44,912 nucleotides of DNA from Actinomycetota bacterium. Lineage in GTDB: Bacteria; Actinomycetota; Actinomycetes; S36-B12. The notes below the pieces were generated by a model, which did no database searches, was not told the origin of the DNA, and was given only the letters and a program-made list of their open reading frames with translations. Shown here piece by piece: positions 8,935 through 16,318 of this stretch (position 1 is the first letter of the stretch; the number at the start of each line of letters is the position of its first letter). A program made the position numbers and the translations under genes. The stretch is taken from contig JAUXRN010000226.1 in the NCBI GenBank assembly GCA_030681835.1, forward strand, positions 1 to 44,912, in the 5' to 3' direction.

Positions 8935-8961
8935 CCCGCTGATCTCGGCGCCTCCAGCGGG
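8935..8961 (+). promoter_or_regulatory. Leader hairpin partly covering the ribosome-binding site
   Basis: CCCGCTG (8935-8941) and CAGCGGG (8955-8961) are perfect complements. The 3' arm ends on the first bases of the purine-rich site GCGGGAGGGGG that serves the ATG at 8975. If the RNA folds this way, part of the ribosome site is paired. Confidence 0.4.
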
Positions 8962-8974
8962 AGGGGGCAAGGCC

Positions 8975-10753
8975 ATGATCGCCACCCAGGTCCCACGGAA
9001 GGCTCGCCTCCTCACAACGGGGCTGCTCGTGGCCCTGGTCGGCGGGGGGTTGGTGGCTGCGGGCGGGCTCGTCGGCGTGGCTCAGGCGGCCATCTCCGAC
9101 GGCACCCGCGACACCGCCTTCACCACGAACACGGGCACGGCCGCCTCGGAGGCCGGCACGACCGTCACGTCGATGCTGGTCCAGTCCGACCGCCGAATCG
9201 TCCTGGGCGGCAGTTTCACGACATGGGACGGCACGACCGTCAACCGCATCGTGCGGCTCAACTCCGACGGCACCCGCGACACCGCCTTCACCACCAACAC
9301 CGGCACCGGCGCCGACAACGCGCCCTTCGTCCTCACCGAGCAGGCCGACGGCAAGATCCTCGTCGGCGGCGCCTTCTCCACCTGGAACGGGACAGCCGTC
9401 GGCCGCATCGTGCGCCTGAACGCGGACGGCACCCGCGACACCGCCTTCACCACCAACACCGGCACCGCCGCGAGCAGCAACGTATACGCCATCACGGTGC
9501 AGACCGACGGCAAGATCCTCGTCGGCGGGCAGTTCGGCGTGTGGAACGGGACAGCAGTCGGCTTCATCGTGCGGCTCAATGCCGATGGCACCCGCGACAC
9601 CGCCTTCACCACGGCCGCCGGCACGGCCGCCAACAACACGGTGTACGCGATCACGCTCCAGAGCGATGGCAAGATCCTCGTCGGCGGGCAGCCGACAACG
9701 TGGAACGGAACCACCGTGAACCGGCTCGTGCTCCTGAACTCCGACGGCACCCGCGACACCGCCTTCACGACCAACGCAGGCACCGCCGCCAACAGCTCAG
9801 TTGGGACGGTCATGGTGCAGGGCGACGGCAAGATCCTCGTCGGTGGGCTGTTCACGACGTGGAACGGTGCCACCGTCAACCGGCTCGTCCGCCTCAACTC
9901 AGACGGCACCCGCGACACCGCCTTCACCACCGCGATCGGCTCTGCCTCCGACAGCAACGTCAACGCGGTGGTCGTGCAGAGCGACGGCAAGATCCTGGTC
10001 GGCGGCAACTTCACCACCTGGAATGGCGCCACCGCCAACTACGTCGTGCGCATGTACGGCGACGGCACCCGCGACACGGGCTTCACCGCCTACAACGGCA
10101 TAGCCGCGGACGGCAACGTCTACGCGGCCGCCATGCAGGCCGACGGCAAGATCCTGCTCGGCGGCAGTTTCGCCACGTGGAACGGCACCACGGTGAACCG
10201 GGTCGTGCGGCTCGCCGAGGCCGCCGTGCCGACGCCGTCCCCCACGCCCACGACGGAAGCAGCGCCGGCACCAGCACCCGCCCCGACGGCCACAGTGGCG
10301 GTCATCGAGGAGATCCCGGCAACCGCGGAGGGTCCGCTGGCTGCGGCGCCGACGACACCGGACGCGCTTGCCGGCATCCCGGACAACCCGACCGTGCCGA
10401 CGGTGCTGACCCCTGGCTTCCTGCTGGTCGACCAGCAAGTCGCTGACGCAACCGAGCCGCGCGTCATGAAGAACCCGCCCACCGACCGGATGGGGCAGGC
10501 ACCAGTGGTCCGGGCGGCAACCGCGCAGCCCTTGGCGCTGGCGGCCTCGGGGCTGGTCTCCGGGACCCTGTACGAGGTCAGGATCAAGGTGCGTGGCGTG
10601 TACGTAACCCTGGGCAGCACGGTTCCCGACGCCACCGGGGCAGGTCATCTACCGGTGTTCACGCCCACGCGCAGAGGGACCTACACGGTCGCCATCATCG
10701 ACCCGGGGACCGGCCAGGCGAGCTACGTCAAGATCAAGGTCGGGCTGGCCTGA
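8975..10753 (+). CDS. Secreted delta-60 repeat (seven-bladed beta-propeller) protein
   Basis: Residues 1-41 are a signal peptide (KAR, a long Ala/Gly/Leu/Val core, then VAQAA). Seven tandem repeats follow, one of 56 residues and six of exactly 53, at about 42-415. Each starts DGTRDTAFTT and contains DGKILVGG...TWNGTTVNRIVRLN. This is the delta-60/DUF5122 repeat, and seven copies fit a closed seven-bladed propeller. A Pro/Thr/Ala-rich linker (about 418-470) leads to a C-terminal beta-rich domain (about 525-592). No LPXTG motif, lipobox or terminal membrane helix is visible, so it is either released or held by non-covalent contact. It probably acts outside the cell in binding or adhesion, which is inferred from the architecture. 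The ATG is preceded by GGAGGGGGC. It converges on the patatin gene. Confidence 0.85.
   Translation: MIATQVPRKARLLTTGLLVALVGGGLVAAGGLVGVAQAAISDGTRDTAFTTNTGTAASEAGTTVTSMLVQSDRRIVLGGSFTTWDGTTVNRIVRLNSDGTRDTAFTTNTGTGADNAPFVLTEQADGKILVGGAFSTWNGTAVGRIVRLNADGTRDTAFTTNTGTAASSNVYAITVQTDGKILVGGQFGVWNGTAVGFIVRLNADGTRDTAFTTAAGTAANNTVYAITLQSDGKILVGGQPTTWNGTTVNRLVLLNSDGTRDTAFTTNAGTAANSSVGTVMVQGDGKILVGGLFTTWNGATVNRLVRLNSDGTRDTAFTTAIGSASDSNVNAVVVQSDGKILVGGNFTTWNGATANYVVRMYGDGTRDTGFTAYNGIAADGNVYAAAMQADGKILLGGSFATWNGTTVNRVVRLAEAAVPTPSPTPTTEAAPAPAPAPTATVAVIEEIPATAEGPLAAAPTTPDALAGIPDNPTVPTVLTPGFLLVDQQVADATEPRVMKNPPTDRMGQAPVVRAATAQPLALAASGLVSGTLYEVRIKVRGVYVTLGSTVPDATGAGHLPVFTPTRRGTYTVAIIDPGTGQASYVKIKVGLA
9098..10219 (+). 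repeat. Seven tandem coding repeats of ~159 bp
   Basis: Units start at 9098, 9266, 9425, 9584, 9743, 9902 and 10061. Each opens with an almost identical gacggcacccgcgacac stretch, and all but the first (168 bp) are 159 bp long. The conserved 5' third and divergent middle suggest duplication with ongoing homogenisation at the DNA level. Confidence 0.85.
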
Positions 10754-10755
10754 TC

Positions 10756-10784
10756 GCAGCGGGCCGAGCCGCTCAGCCCGCTGC
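10756..10784. terminator. Bidirectional terminator between propeller and patatin genes
   Basis: GCAGCGGGC (10756-10764) pairs perfectly with GCCCGCTGC (10776-10784) around an 11-base loop. It starts just after the propeller stop codon and includes the patatin stop codon, so it can serve both convergent genes. Confidence 0.6.
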
Positions 10785-11780
10785 AGCCACGGCGTCGGAG
10801 GCCTGCCAGGCCGCCAATGACGTCCGCAGCGACGTCTCGAGCACATGCTGCCGGCGCGTGGAGTCCATGAGGTTCGCCCCGATGGCGGCGAGGTCCTCGG
10901 GGCCGGGGCCGAGCATCCGCACGCTCACGCCCGCCGCGCGCAGCACGGCGGCCTCGGCGCGCGCGGTCTTGGTGACCTCGGCGCGCCAGCGCCGCTCCAG
11001 CCGCGCAGCCACCCCGGTGGGTCGGTCCATGGCGAACGACACCATGGGGGCGATGACGTAGACCTCGTCCAGACCGGCATGCGCCACGACGTCGATCGAC
11101 GTCGCCGAGACGGCGCCGCCGTCGACGTACGTGTGCCCGTTGATGACCACGGGCTGGAACCAGCCGGGGATGGCGCACGACGCCATGACGGCACTGGCGA
11201 GCGGTGCCACGGGTGCGCCGGGGCGGCCGAACACGATCCGGCGGCCGTCCTCATAGTCCATCGCCACGACCCAGACGCCGCGGTGCGGCGACCACTCGCC
11301 CATGGGGGTGAAGGCGTCGATGAGGTGCCCGACGCGGTCGAGCGATCTCGTGCCCTCCGGCATGAAGGCGCTGAGCACCGCGGTGGGCGGGAGCTGCCGC
11401 AGGTTGCGCAGGCTCGTGCCGATCAGCCGCGGGGAGCCAGGGCCGAGCAGCCGGGGCATTCCGGGCCGCTTGCCACCGGTGGCCGATTCGGCGTTGAAGG
11501 CGTAGCCAGCGAGCGGCCCCTCGGTGACTATGTCCCCCGCGTAGGACTGCCGCAGCTGGGGCACCCGGACTCCGCCCCCGATGAGGGCGGCCAGAACCGA
11601 CCCCGCCGACGTACCGACGATGACGTCGGCCTCGGCAACGGCGAAGCCGTACTGCTCCTCGAGCGCGGCCAGTGCGCCGACGGCCCATGTGCCGCCGAGG
11701 ACGCCGCCACCACCGAGAACCAGGCCGCGTCGCGGCCGCCGATAGGGCGTGGCGCCTGGGTCGGCCGCCGGCTGGCTCAT
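10773..11780 (-). CDS. Patatin-like phospholipase
   Basis: Patatin lipases hydrolyse acyl esters of phospholipids or neutral lipids with a Ser-Asp dyad. All signature elements are present in the 335 residues: the oxyanion glycine loop GGGGVLGG (23-30), the nucleophile elbow GTSAG with Ser58, and the catalytic Asp220 in VDGG. The length suits a compact bacterial patatin. No signal peptide or membrane helix is seen, so it is probably cytosolic or peripheral. Its ATG overlaps the stop codon of the acyltransferase gene by four bases (ATGA), indicating translational coupling. An enzyme that makes wax esters or triacylglycerol and a lipase that may degrade them are thus expressed together. The natural substrate is inferred from context only. 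Confidence 0.88.
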   Translation of the reverse strand: MSQPAADPGATPYRRPRRGLVLGGGGVLGGTWAVGALAALEEQYGFAVAEADVIVGTSAGSVLAALIGGGVRVPQLRQSYAGDIVTEGPLAGYAFNAESATGGKRPGMPRLLGPGSPRLIGTSLRNLRQLPPTAVLSAFMPEGTRSLDRVGHLIDAFTPMGEWSPHRGVWVVAMDYEDGRRIVFGRPGAPVAPLASAVMASCAIPGWFQPVVINGHTYVDGGAVSATSIDVVAHAGLDEVYVIAPMVSFAMDRPTGVAARLERRWRAEVTKTARAEAAVLRAAGVSVRMLGPGPEDLAAIGANLMDSTRRQHVLETSLRTSLAAWQASDAVAAAG

Positions 11781-13243
11781 GACGGCTTCCGGCGGCGGGC
11801 GGACGCGGACGCACCACCGCGCAAGGCGCGCAGGCTGCGGCGAGAGCGGTCCCGGCGGGCCAGCATCTCGTCCATCGATTCCTGCACGCAGGAGACGAGG
11901 ACATCGACGTCAGCAAGGGCGTCTCGGTCGGTGTAGAGCCCGACGTAGACCCCACCGTCGTACGAGACGAGCCCGATGCTCAGCGCCTGGCCCTTGGTGA
12001 GCGGGACGGCGGGGTAGGCGGCCAGCATGCGCGAGCCAGCCATGTACATCGGGCGTTGCGGGCCGGGGACATTGGTGATGACGAGGTTGTAGACCTTGCG
12101 GGACAACGACGAGCCGACCCTGGCGCCGAGCGAATGGAGGGTCGCGGGGGCGAAGCCGGCGATGTTGACGATGGCATCGGCCCCGACGAAGTGGTTGGCC
12201 TCGTCGAGCTGGGCCAGCTGGAAGGCGATCTGCTGCAGGCGAACAGCGGGGTCCGGCTCGCCGACGGGCAGGTCGACGAGCGTCGCGGACACGCGGTTGC
12301 CGCCCGCATCGCCCGTGGCCTCCGCGGGCACGGCCACGCTGACCGGGAGCAGGGCCCGCAGCAGGTCGCCCTGCGACGCCGGCTCGCCGCGAGTCATGAG
12401 CCAGGAGCGCAGGGCGCCCGTGAGGACGGCGAGGATGGCGTCGTTGATCGTGCCGCCGAACTCGGTGCGGACCCGCTTCAGGTCCTCCAGCGTCAGGTCG
12501 ACCGTGGCAAACCTGCGCTGCTCGCCGATCGGCACGTTGAGGGGGGTCGATGCCGGCGGACGGGCGACGGCAACAGCGGCCGCCAGAACGTTGACCGTGC
12601 GCTCGGCCGCGCCGGTAACCGCGCTGGAGACGTCGACGACTGCCCCGCGCACCGCCTCGAAGGCCGAGGCTGGCCTGGGGGCGATCTCCGGGACCGCCGA
12701 CGACAGCAACTCCACGTCACTGGGCTCGGGCCGTGGCCGCCATGCGTCGCCAGCCACGACGACGGTGTCCTCGGTCGGGTCGAGCAGCACCTGCGCGATG
12801 TCGACGGCCGACAGCCCGTCGACCAGCGCCTGGTGGCTCTTGCTGACCACCGCGAAGTTGCCATCATCGAGCCCCTCGACGAGGTACATCTCCCACAGCG
12901 GCCGGCTGCGGTCCAGCGGCCGGCTCATGAGGCGGGCCACCAGCTCATTGAGCTGCTCGCGCGAGCCTGGCCGCGGCAGCGCCGATCGCCGCACGTGGTA
13001 GGCGACGTCGAACCGCTCGTCGTCGACCCACACGGGCCGCGCGACGTGGAATGGGACCTCGCGCACCCGCTGGCGGTAGCGGGGCACGAACGGGATGCGC
13101 TGGCGGATGAGGCGCACCAGTCGCTCGTGGTCGAAGCCGCCAGGGGGCGGGGAGAAGATCGCCACCCCGCCAGCGTGCATCGGGGTGGTGGCGTCCTCCA
13201 TGTAGAGGAAGGAGGCGTCGAGCGCCGACAGCCGTACGGGCAT
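11777..13243 (-). CDS. WS/DGAT-family O-acyltransferase
   Basis: Wax ester synthase/diacylglycerol acyltransferases esterify fatty alcohols or diacylglycerol with acyl-CoA to make storage lipid. The 488 residues show the family landmarks: LSALDASFLYMED at the N-terminus, PLDRSRPLWEMYLVEGL (109-125), the active-site block SHQALVDG (136-143), a central GTINDAILAVLTGALR segment and VITNVPGPQ near the C-terminus. In the canonical HHxxxDG the second His is present; here it is Gln138, with His137 kept, so activity cannot be assumed. The ATG follows GGGAGGTGG. It lies 30 bases after the CpaE-like gene and overlaps the patatin gene by four bases, consistent with one operon. Confidence 0.88.
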   Translation of the reverse strand: MPVRLSALDASFLYMEDATTPMHAGGVAIFSPPPGGFDHERLVRLIRQRIPFVPRYRQRVREVPFHVARPVWVDDERFDVAYHVRRSALPRPGSREQLNELVARLMSRPLDRSRPLWEMYLVEGLDDGNFAVVSKSHQALVDGLSAVDIAQVLLDPTEDTVVVAGDAWRPRPEPSDVELLSSAVPEIAPRPASAFEAVRGAVVDVSSAVTGAAERTVNVLAAAVAVARPPASTPLNVPIGEQRRFATVDLTLEDLKRVRTEFGGTINDAILAVLTGALRSWLMTRGEPASQGDLLRALLPVSVAVPAEATGDAGGNRVSATLVDLPVGEPDPAVRLQQIAFQLAQLDEANHFVGADAIVNIAGFAPATLHSLGARVGSSLSRKVYNLVITNVPGPQRPMYMAGSRMLAAYPAVPLTKGQALSIGLVSYDGGVYVGLYTDRDALADVDVLVSCVQESMDEMLARRDRSRRSLRALRGGASASARRRKPS

Positions 13244-13273
13244 ACGGCATCCACCTCCCTCGTGCTGGCCCTC

Positions 13274-14536
13274 CTATCCTGACAGAACCCCCGCCGCCAA
13301 CGTGACTAATGAGCGCCGCACGGGTGAACGGCGGGCACCCTCGCCCAGTGACGCGCCTCGCGCCAGGCAGGTCTCCAGCGCCCGCGCGTCCTGCGGCACG
13401 GAGACCACGGGAGCTTGGATGCCGAGGTCCCGGACGGTCGCCGGCCAGCCGCGCGAGCGCCGGCCCGAGGCGCGGTTGGCGACCACCGTGACGTCGGCCG
13501 TCAGGGCTACCGCCTGCAGGCCCGGCCACGCTGACGCCAACCGGGCCGCTCCCACGGCCGAGGCATCGGCCACGGCCAACACGCGGTCGGCAGCGGCGAC
13601 CGCGGTCAGGGCCGTGGCGTTGCGGCGGCGGGAGAGCGCGACAGGGGCATCGTCGGCCTCCAGGCAGAACCCGACGTCGATGACCGTGGCGTCGAATGCC
13701 GCCCGGCAGGCGGCCCAGACCCGGTCGAGGGCGGCGGCGTGCAGATCGACCCAGTCCGCCGCCGATGCCAGCCCGGTCATGACGTGCCAGGACCCGCGGA
13801 CCACGCGGGTGGCACCCGACAGCGACGGCGCCAGGGTGCCGTGCGACTCAGCCAGCCGGCAGGCACGGAGCAGGCCGCCGGAGTCGTCGACGATGCCCAG
13901 GGCCATGGCTACGGACGGCGCGTAGGTGTCCGCGTCGACGAGGCAGGTGCGCGCACCGCGCGCGGCCAGCGCCTCGGCGAGCCCGATGGCGACCGTGGAA
14001 CGGCCGGGCGAGCCCATCGGCCCCCACACGACGACGACGTGGCCCGCGCGGCGGGGCTCCGGGGGCGCGGGGACATCGACAGGGCCGGCGTCATCCGCCC
14101 CCGCCTCCCAGACCCCCGTCGACCAGACACCGGTAACCACCGTCCGTGATCCGCCCTTCACGGACCCGCCGTTGGCACCGGACGCCGCCCCTTCGATCGC
14201 AGCCCGCAGGGACCGCCATGCAGCGGCCGGCTCGCCAGCGCCGTCGGCAACCGCCCGGACTCCCCAGGCCTCGAGCCGCTCGACGTCGAGCCGGTCGAGG
14301 GCGAGGCCGACGAGCGGCCCCCGGTGGCTCGATGCCAGGTGATCGACGGCCTCGGCGGACAGGCGTGGCAGCCCGGCGGTCAGCAGGATGGCAACGTCAG
14401 GGTCCAGGGCTGCCGCCGCCAGCAGGTCGACCGCGTCCACGCAGCGCCGAACGACGCGGATGCCGCAGCCCGGGGCTGCGACGACCAGGGCCTGCTCGCC
14501 GGGGGCGTCAGGGGCGGCCAGGACGAGGTCGATCAT
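13274..14536 (-). CDS. CpaE/MinD-like ATPase-fold protein with altered P-loop
   Basis: The 420 residues have an N-terminal receiver-like region (about 1-160) and a MinD/ParA-type nucleotide-binding domain (about 185-400), the layout of CpaE proteins that localise Flp-pilus machinery. The P-loop reads GPMGSPGRST: relative to the deviant Walker A KGGxGKT, the signature Lys is Met and the P-loop Lys is Arg. The switch region LVDADTYAPS and a Walker B-like VIDVGF remain. The start is the ATG overlapping the upstream SAF gene by four bases; the longer open frame upstream encodes an Arg-rich, non-family sequence. No CpaF ATPase, TadB/TadC or pilin gene is nearby, so a pilus role is not supported. 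Function unknown. Confidence 0.78.
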   Translation of the reverse strand: MIDLVLAAPDAPGEQALVVAAPGCGIRVVRRCVDAVDLLAAAALDPDVAILLTAGLPRLSAEAVDHLASSHRGPLVGLALDRLDVERLEAWGVRAVADGAGEPAAAWRSLRAAIEGAASGANGGSVKGGSRTVVTGVWSTGVWEAGADDAGPVDVPAPPEPRRAGHVVVVWGPMGSPGRSTVAIGLAEALAARGARTCLVDADTYAPSVAMALGIVDDSGGLLRACRLAESHGTLAPSLSGATRVVRGSWHVMTGLASAADWVDLHAAALDRVWAACRAAFDATVIDVGFCLEADDAPVALSRRRNATALTAVAAADRVLAVADASAVGAARLASAWPGLQAVALTADVTVVANRASGRRSRGWPATVRDLGIQAPVVSVPQDARALETCLARGASLGEGARRSPVRRSLVTLAAGVLSG

Positions 14537-15189
14537 CGACCCTGGGCCTGCGCTGTCGGCCCGGGCGACGAATCCGGCCAGCTGGCTGCCGGGACCGCGA
14601 CGAGGTCGACGACGCCGGAGCGCGCCGCCGCCACGACGTCGGCGACGTCGTCCACGGGTACGTCCAGCACCACGCCTATCTCGCCGCCGAGCCCCTGCTC
14701 GGGCGACGCGGCCGCAACGGGCACGGCGGCGAGGACGAGGGCGGGCGGGCCGGCCCCGTCGGCCGGACTGGACCACACGTCGACCCGGTCCCCCGGCTGC
14801 AGCGCGGGTGGTGCATGCAGCGGGTCAACCGGCACGGTGACCGCTCGCGTCGGCTCCGGAGGCGAGGTGGCGACCGCCGACCGGGGCACGAGTTCCCCGG
14901 CCAGCACGGGCCAGCGCAGCACCCCGTCGATCGGCTGGGCGAGGTAGGGCTGGGCAGCGTCCCGGGGCATGCGGACGGCGACGAGCCCGTCCAGCCTTGC
15001 CCCGACAGAAAGGTCACGAGTCGCCCGCAGGACGGTGACAGTGTCGTCGCCGTCCGCCATGAGCCGGGCGCCCACGAGCATCGATGCGGCGACCAGGGCC
15101 AGGCCCAGCCACAGCCGGGCGTCGCCCCACGTGGCCCGGCCCATCCGTCGGACCCGCGGGACTGCTGCATCGGCTGACGACCGTCCCAT
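14533..15189 (-). CDS. SAF-domain, CpaB-like membrane-anchored protein
   Basis: This 218-residue protein has a short basic N-terminus, one membrane helix (LWLGLALVAASMLVGARLM, about residues 27-45) and a following SAF domain. That domain begins TVTVLRATRDLSVGARLDGLVAVRMP, passes through GELVPRSAV and ends with a beta region containing LQPGDRVDVWSS. The layout is that of CpaB/RcpC proteins of Flp pilus loci, with the SAF part outside the membrane. The ATG at 15189 is preceded by GAGGGGAG; the longer upstream frame is low quality. It is the first gene of a tight unit with the CpaE-like, acyltransferase and patatin genes, and is divergent from a small HTH gene. Confidence 0.8.
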   Translation of the reverse strand: MGRSSADAAVPRVRRMGRATWGDARLWLGLALVAASMLVGARLMADGDDTVTVLRATRDLSVGARLDGLVAVRMPRDAAQPYLAQPIDGVLRWPVLAGELVPRSAVATSPPEPTRAVTVPVDPLHAPPALQPGDRVDVWSSPADGAGPPALVLAAVPVAAASPEQGLGGEIGVVLDVPVDDVADVVAAARSGVVDLVAVPAASWPDSSPGPTAQAQGR

Positions 15190-15291
15190 GACTGCTCCCC
15201 TCGACCCGCGAAGCATCACCCCGGGACCGCCTCTCCGCGAAACCGCTGTCCACAGGCCCGTGGCGTAGCGACGTCGGGGGCCGGACTTTGG

Positions 15292-15297
15292 CACGAT
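15292..15297 (+). promoter_or_regulatory. Leaderless-type -10 hexamer before the HTH gene
   Basis: CACGAT is followed by six bases and then GTG at 15304. No Shine-Dalgarno sequence is present. Confidence 0.45.
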
Positions 15298-15303
15298 CAG
15301 CGC

Positions 15304-15561
15304 GTGACCACCCGGTTCCTCACCTTGGCGGACGTCGCGGAGACGCTGAACATCTCCGCCGCCCAGACCTACGCGCTGGTACGCAGCGGGGACCTCCCGG
15401 CGATCAAGATCGGCGGGCGTGGGCAGTGGCGCGTCGAATCGACCGCCTTGGAGGAGTTCATCGCTCGCAAGTACGAGCAGACCCGCGAGTTCGTCCGCAC
15501 CCACCCGTTCGGCGAGGCATCGCCTGACGAGGGCTCAGCTGACGAGAGCCCGGGCGCCTAG
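15304..15561 (+). CDS. Excisionase-type (MerR-like) helix-turn-helix protein
   Basis: The 85 residues start FLTLADVAETLNISAAQTYALVRSGDLPAIKIGG, followed by GQWRVESTALEEFIARKY. This is the winged HTH of the excisionase/BldC-like family: helix 2 and recognition helix, then a wing with GRGQWRV. The C-terminus is acidic. In actinobacteria such genes are often chromosomal regulators and not phage excisionases; no integrase or attachment site is nearby. It is transcribed divergently from the SAF operon across a 114-base gap, so it is a candidate regulator of that operon, by inference only. Its stop codon overlaps that of the convergent downstream gene by a few bases. Confidence 0.85.
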   Translation: MTTRFLTLADVAETLNISAAQTYALVRSGDLPAIKIGGRGQWRVESTALEEFIARKYEQTREFVRTHPFGEASPDEGSADESPGA

Positions 15562-16055
15562 GCGCCCCGCGCGGTCCACGCCTCCGCGCTGACGAACGGC
15601 ACGACCCAGCGCTCCGCCTGGCGGGCGAGCTCGACGTGATCAGCGGCGACCAGCACCACCTCGCCCTCGGCCCATGTGCCGTCGGCCAGCAGGGCGCTCA
15701 CCCGGGTGCCGGCGCTCCAGCATTCCCGCAGCCATGCCGCCAGGGTGCGCGGCCGGCGCGAGCCTGACTCGTCCCGAAGGCCGGCGGAAGGCCCGACCAA
15801 CGCCACCACCGCACCCGCGGCCACGAGCACCCGCCGGCCGTCGGTCAGCAGGTCGAGCGTGCCGCTCACCTCCTGGCCGTTCGGCGGGACGAGCTCGCCG
15901 GACAGGGTCACGCCGCAGCGAAGGACGACCCGGGCGGAGCCGCTGCGGTCCACCAACCGCACCCGGGCCGCCTCCGCCATGAACAGCTCGTAGGCATCCG
16001 CTCGCAATTCGTGGTCGCCGGCAGGGTTCGCGGTCACGCTCGGGTTCGGGGTCAT
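15558..16055 (-). CDS. Conserved-looking protein of unknown function (two beta-barrel-like halves)
   Basis: I do not recognise a named family. The 165 residues begin with a helix-prone segment (ADAYELFMAEAARVRLV). Two beta-rich halves follow, RVVLRCGVTLSGELV...VLVAAGAVVALVG and RVSALLADGTWAEGEVVLVAADHVELA, joined by a helix (TLAAWLRECWSAG). Each half has the 'design-modify-store' look of small SH3- or Sm-like barrels. There is no signal peptide, membrane helix or Cys cluster. The amino-acid balance supports real coding on this strand. It converges with the HTH gene, overlapping at the stop codons, and is divergent from the Rv3235-family gene. Confidence 0.6.
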   Translation of the reverse strand: MTPNPSVTANPAGDHELRADAYELFMAEAARVRLVDRSGSARVVLRCGVTLSGELVPPNGQEVSGTLDLLTDGRRVLVAAGAVVALVGPSAGLRDESGSRRPRTLAAWLRECWSAGTRVSALLADGTWAEGEVVLVAADHVELARQAERWVVPFVSAEAWTARGA

Positions 16056-16170
16056 TGCCGCGTTCTGCCCACCGAGGCCTCAGCCCAAACCCGTAACGAA
16101 TTGGCAACGACAGGTTTCGCACCCGCACTGATGGGCATACCTAGCCCGATCCACCGCACGGAAACAAGCC

Positions 16171-16199
16171 TTGACACCCATCAAGTGATGGCATAGACA
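16171..16199 (+). promoter_or_regulatory. Sigma-70-type promoter with inverted repeat in its spacer
   Basis: TTGACA (16171-16176) and TAGACA (16194-16199) are separated by 17 bases. The spacer contains CCATCA-AG-TGATGG (16178-16191), a perfect six-base inverted repeat with a two-base centre, placed where a bound repressor would block RNA polymerase. The transcript would lead into the Rv3235-family gene with a leader of about 110 bases. The surrounding ~100 bases are clearly more AT-rich than the genes. Confidence 0.55.
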
Positions 16200-16318
16200 A
16201 GCAAACGTATTCAAACGAACGAAATGACGGACGGCCAGATGCCGCTCCGCCACCGCGATCCGCTTGCGGAACCGATCACCAGCAGGTCGGGCCCCTACGA
16301 GCCACAGAAGGTCGACCT

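Noticed and set aside
9098-10219. CRISPR-like array
   Set aside because: The regular repeats are in-frame protein repeats of 159 bp without spacers of array size; no cas genes are present.
13274-15189. Tad/Flp pilus locus
   Set aside because: Only SAF/CpaB-like and CpaE-like proteins are present; the secretion ATPase, membrane platform proteins, prepilin peptidase and pilin are absent.
15304-15561. Prophage excisionase
   Set aside because: The HTH fold is excisionase-like, but no integrase, phage gene or attachment repeat is nearby and the surrounding genes are chromosomal.
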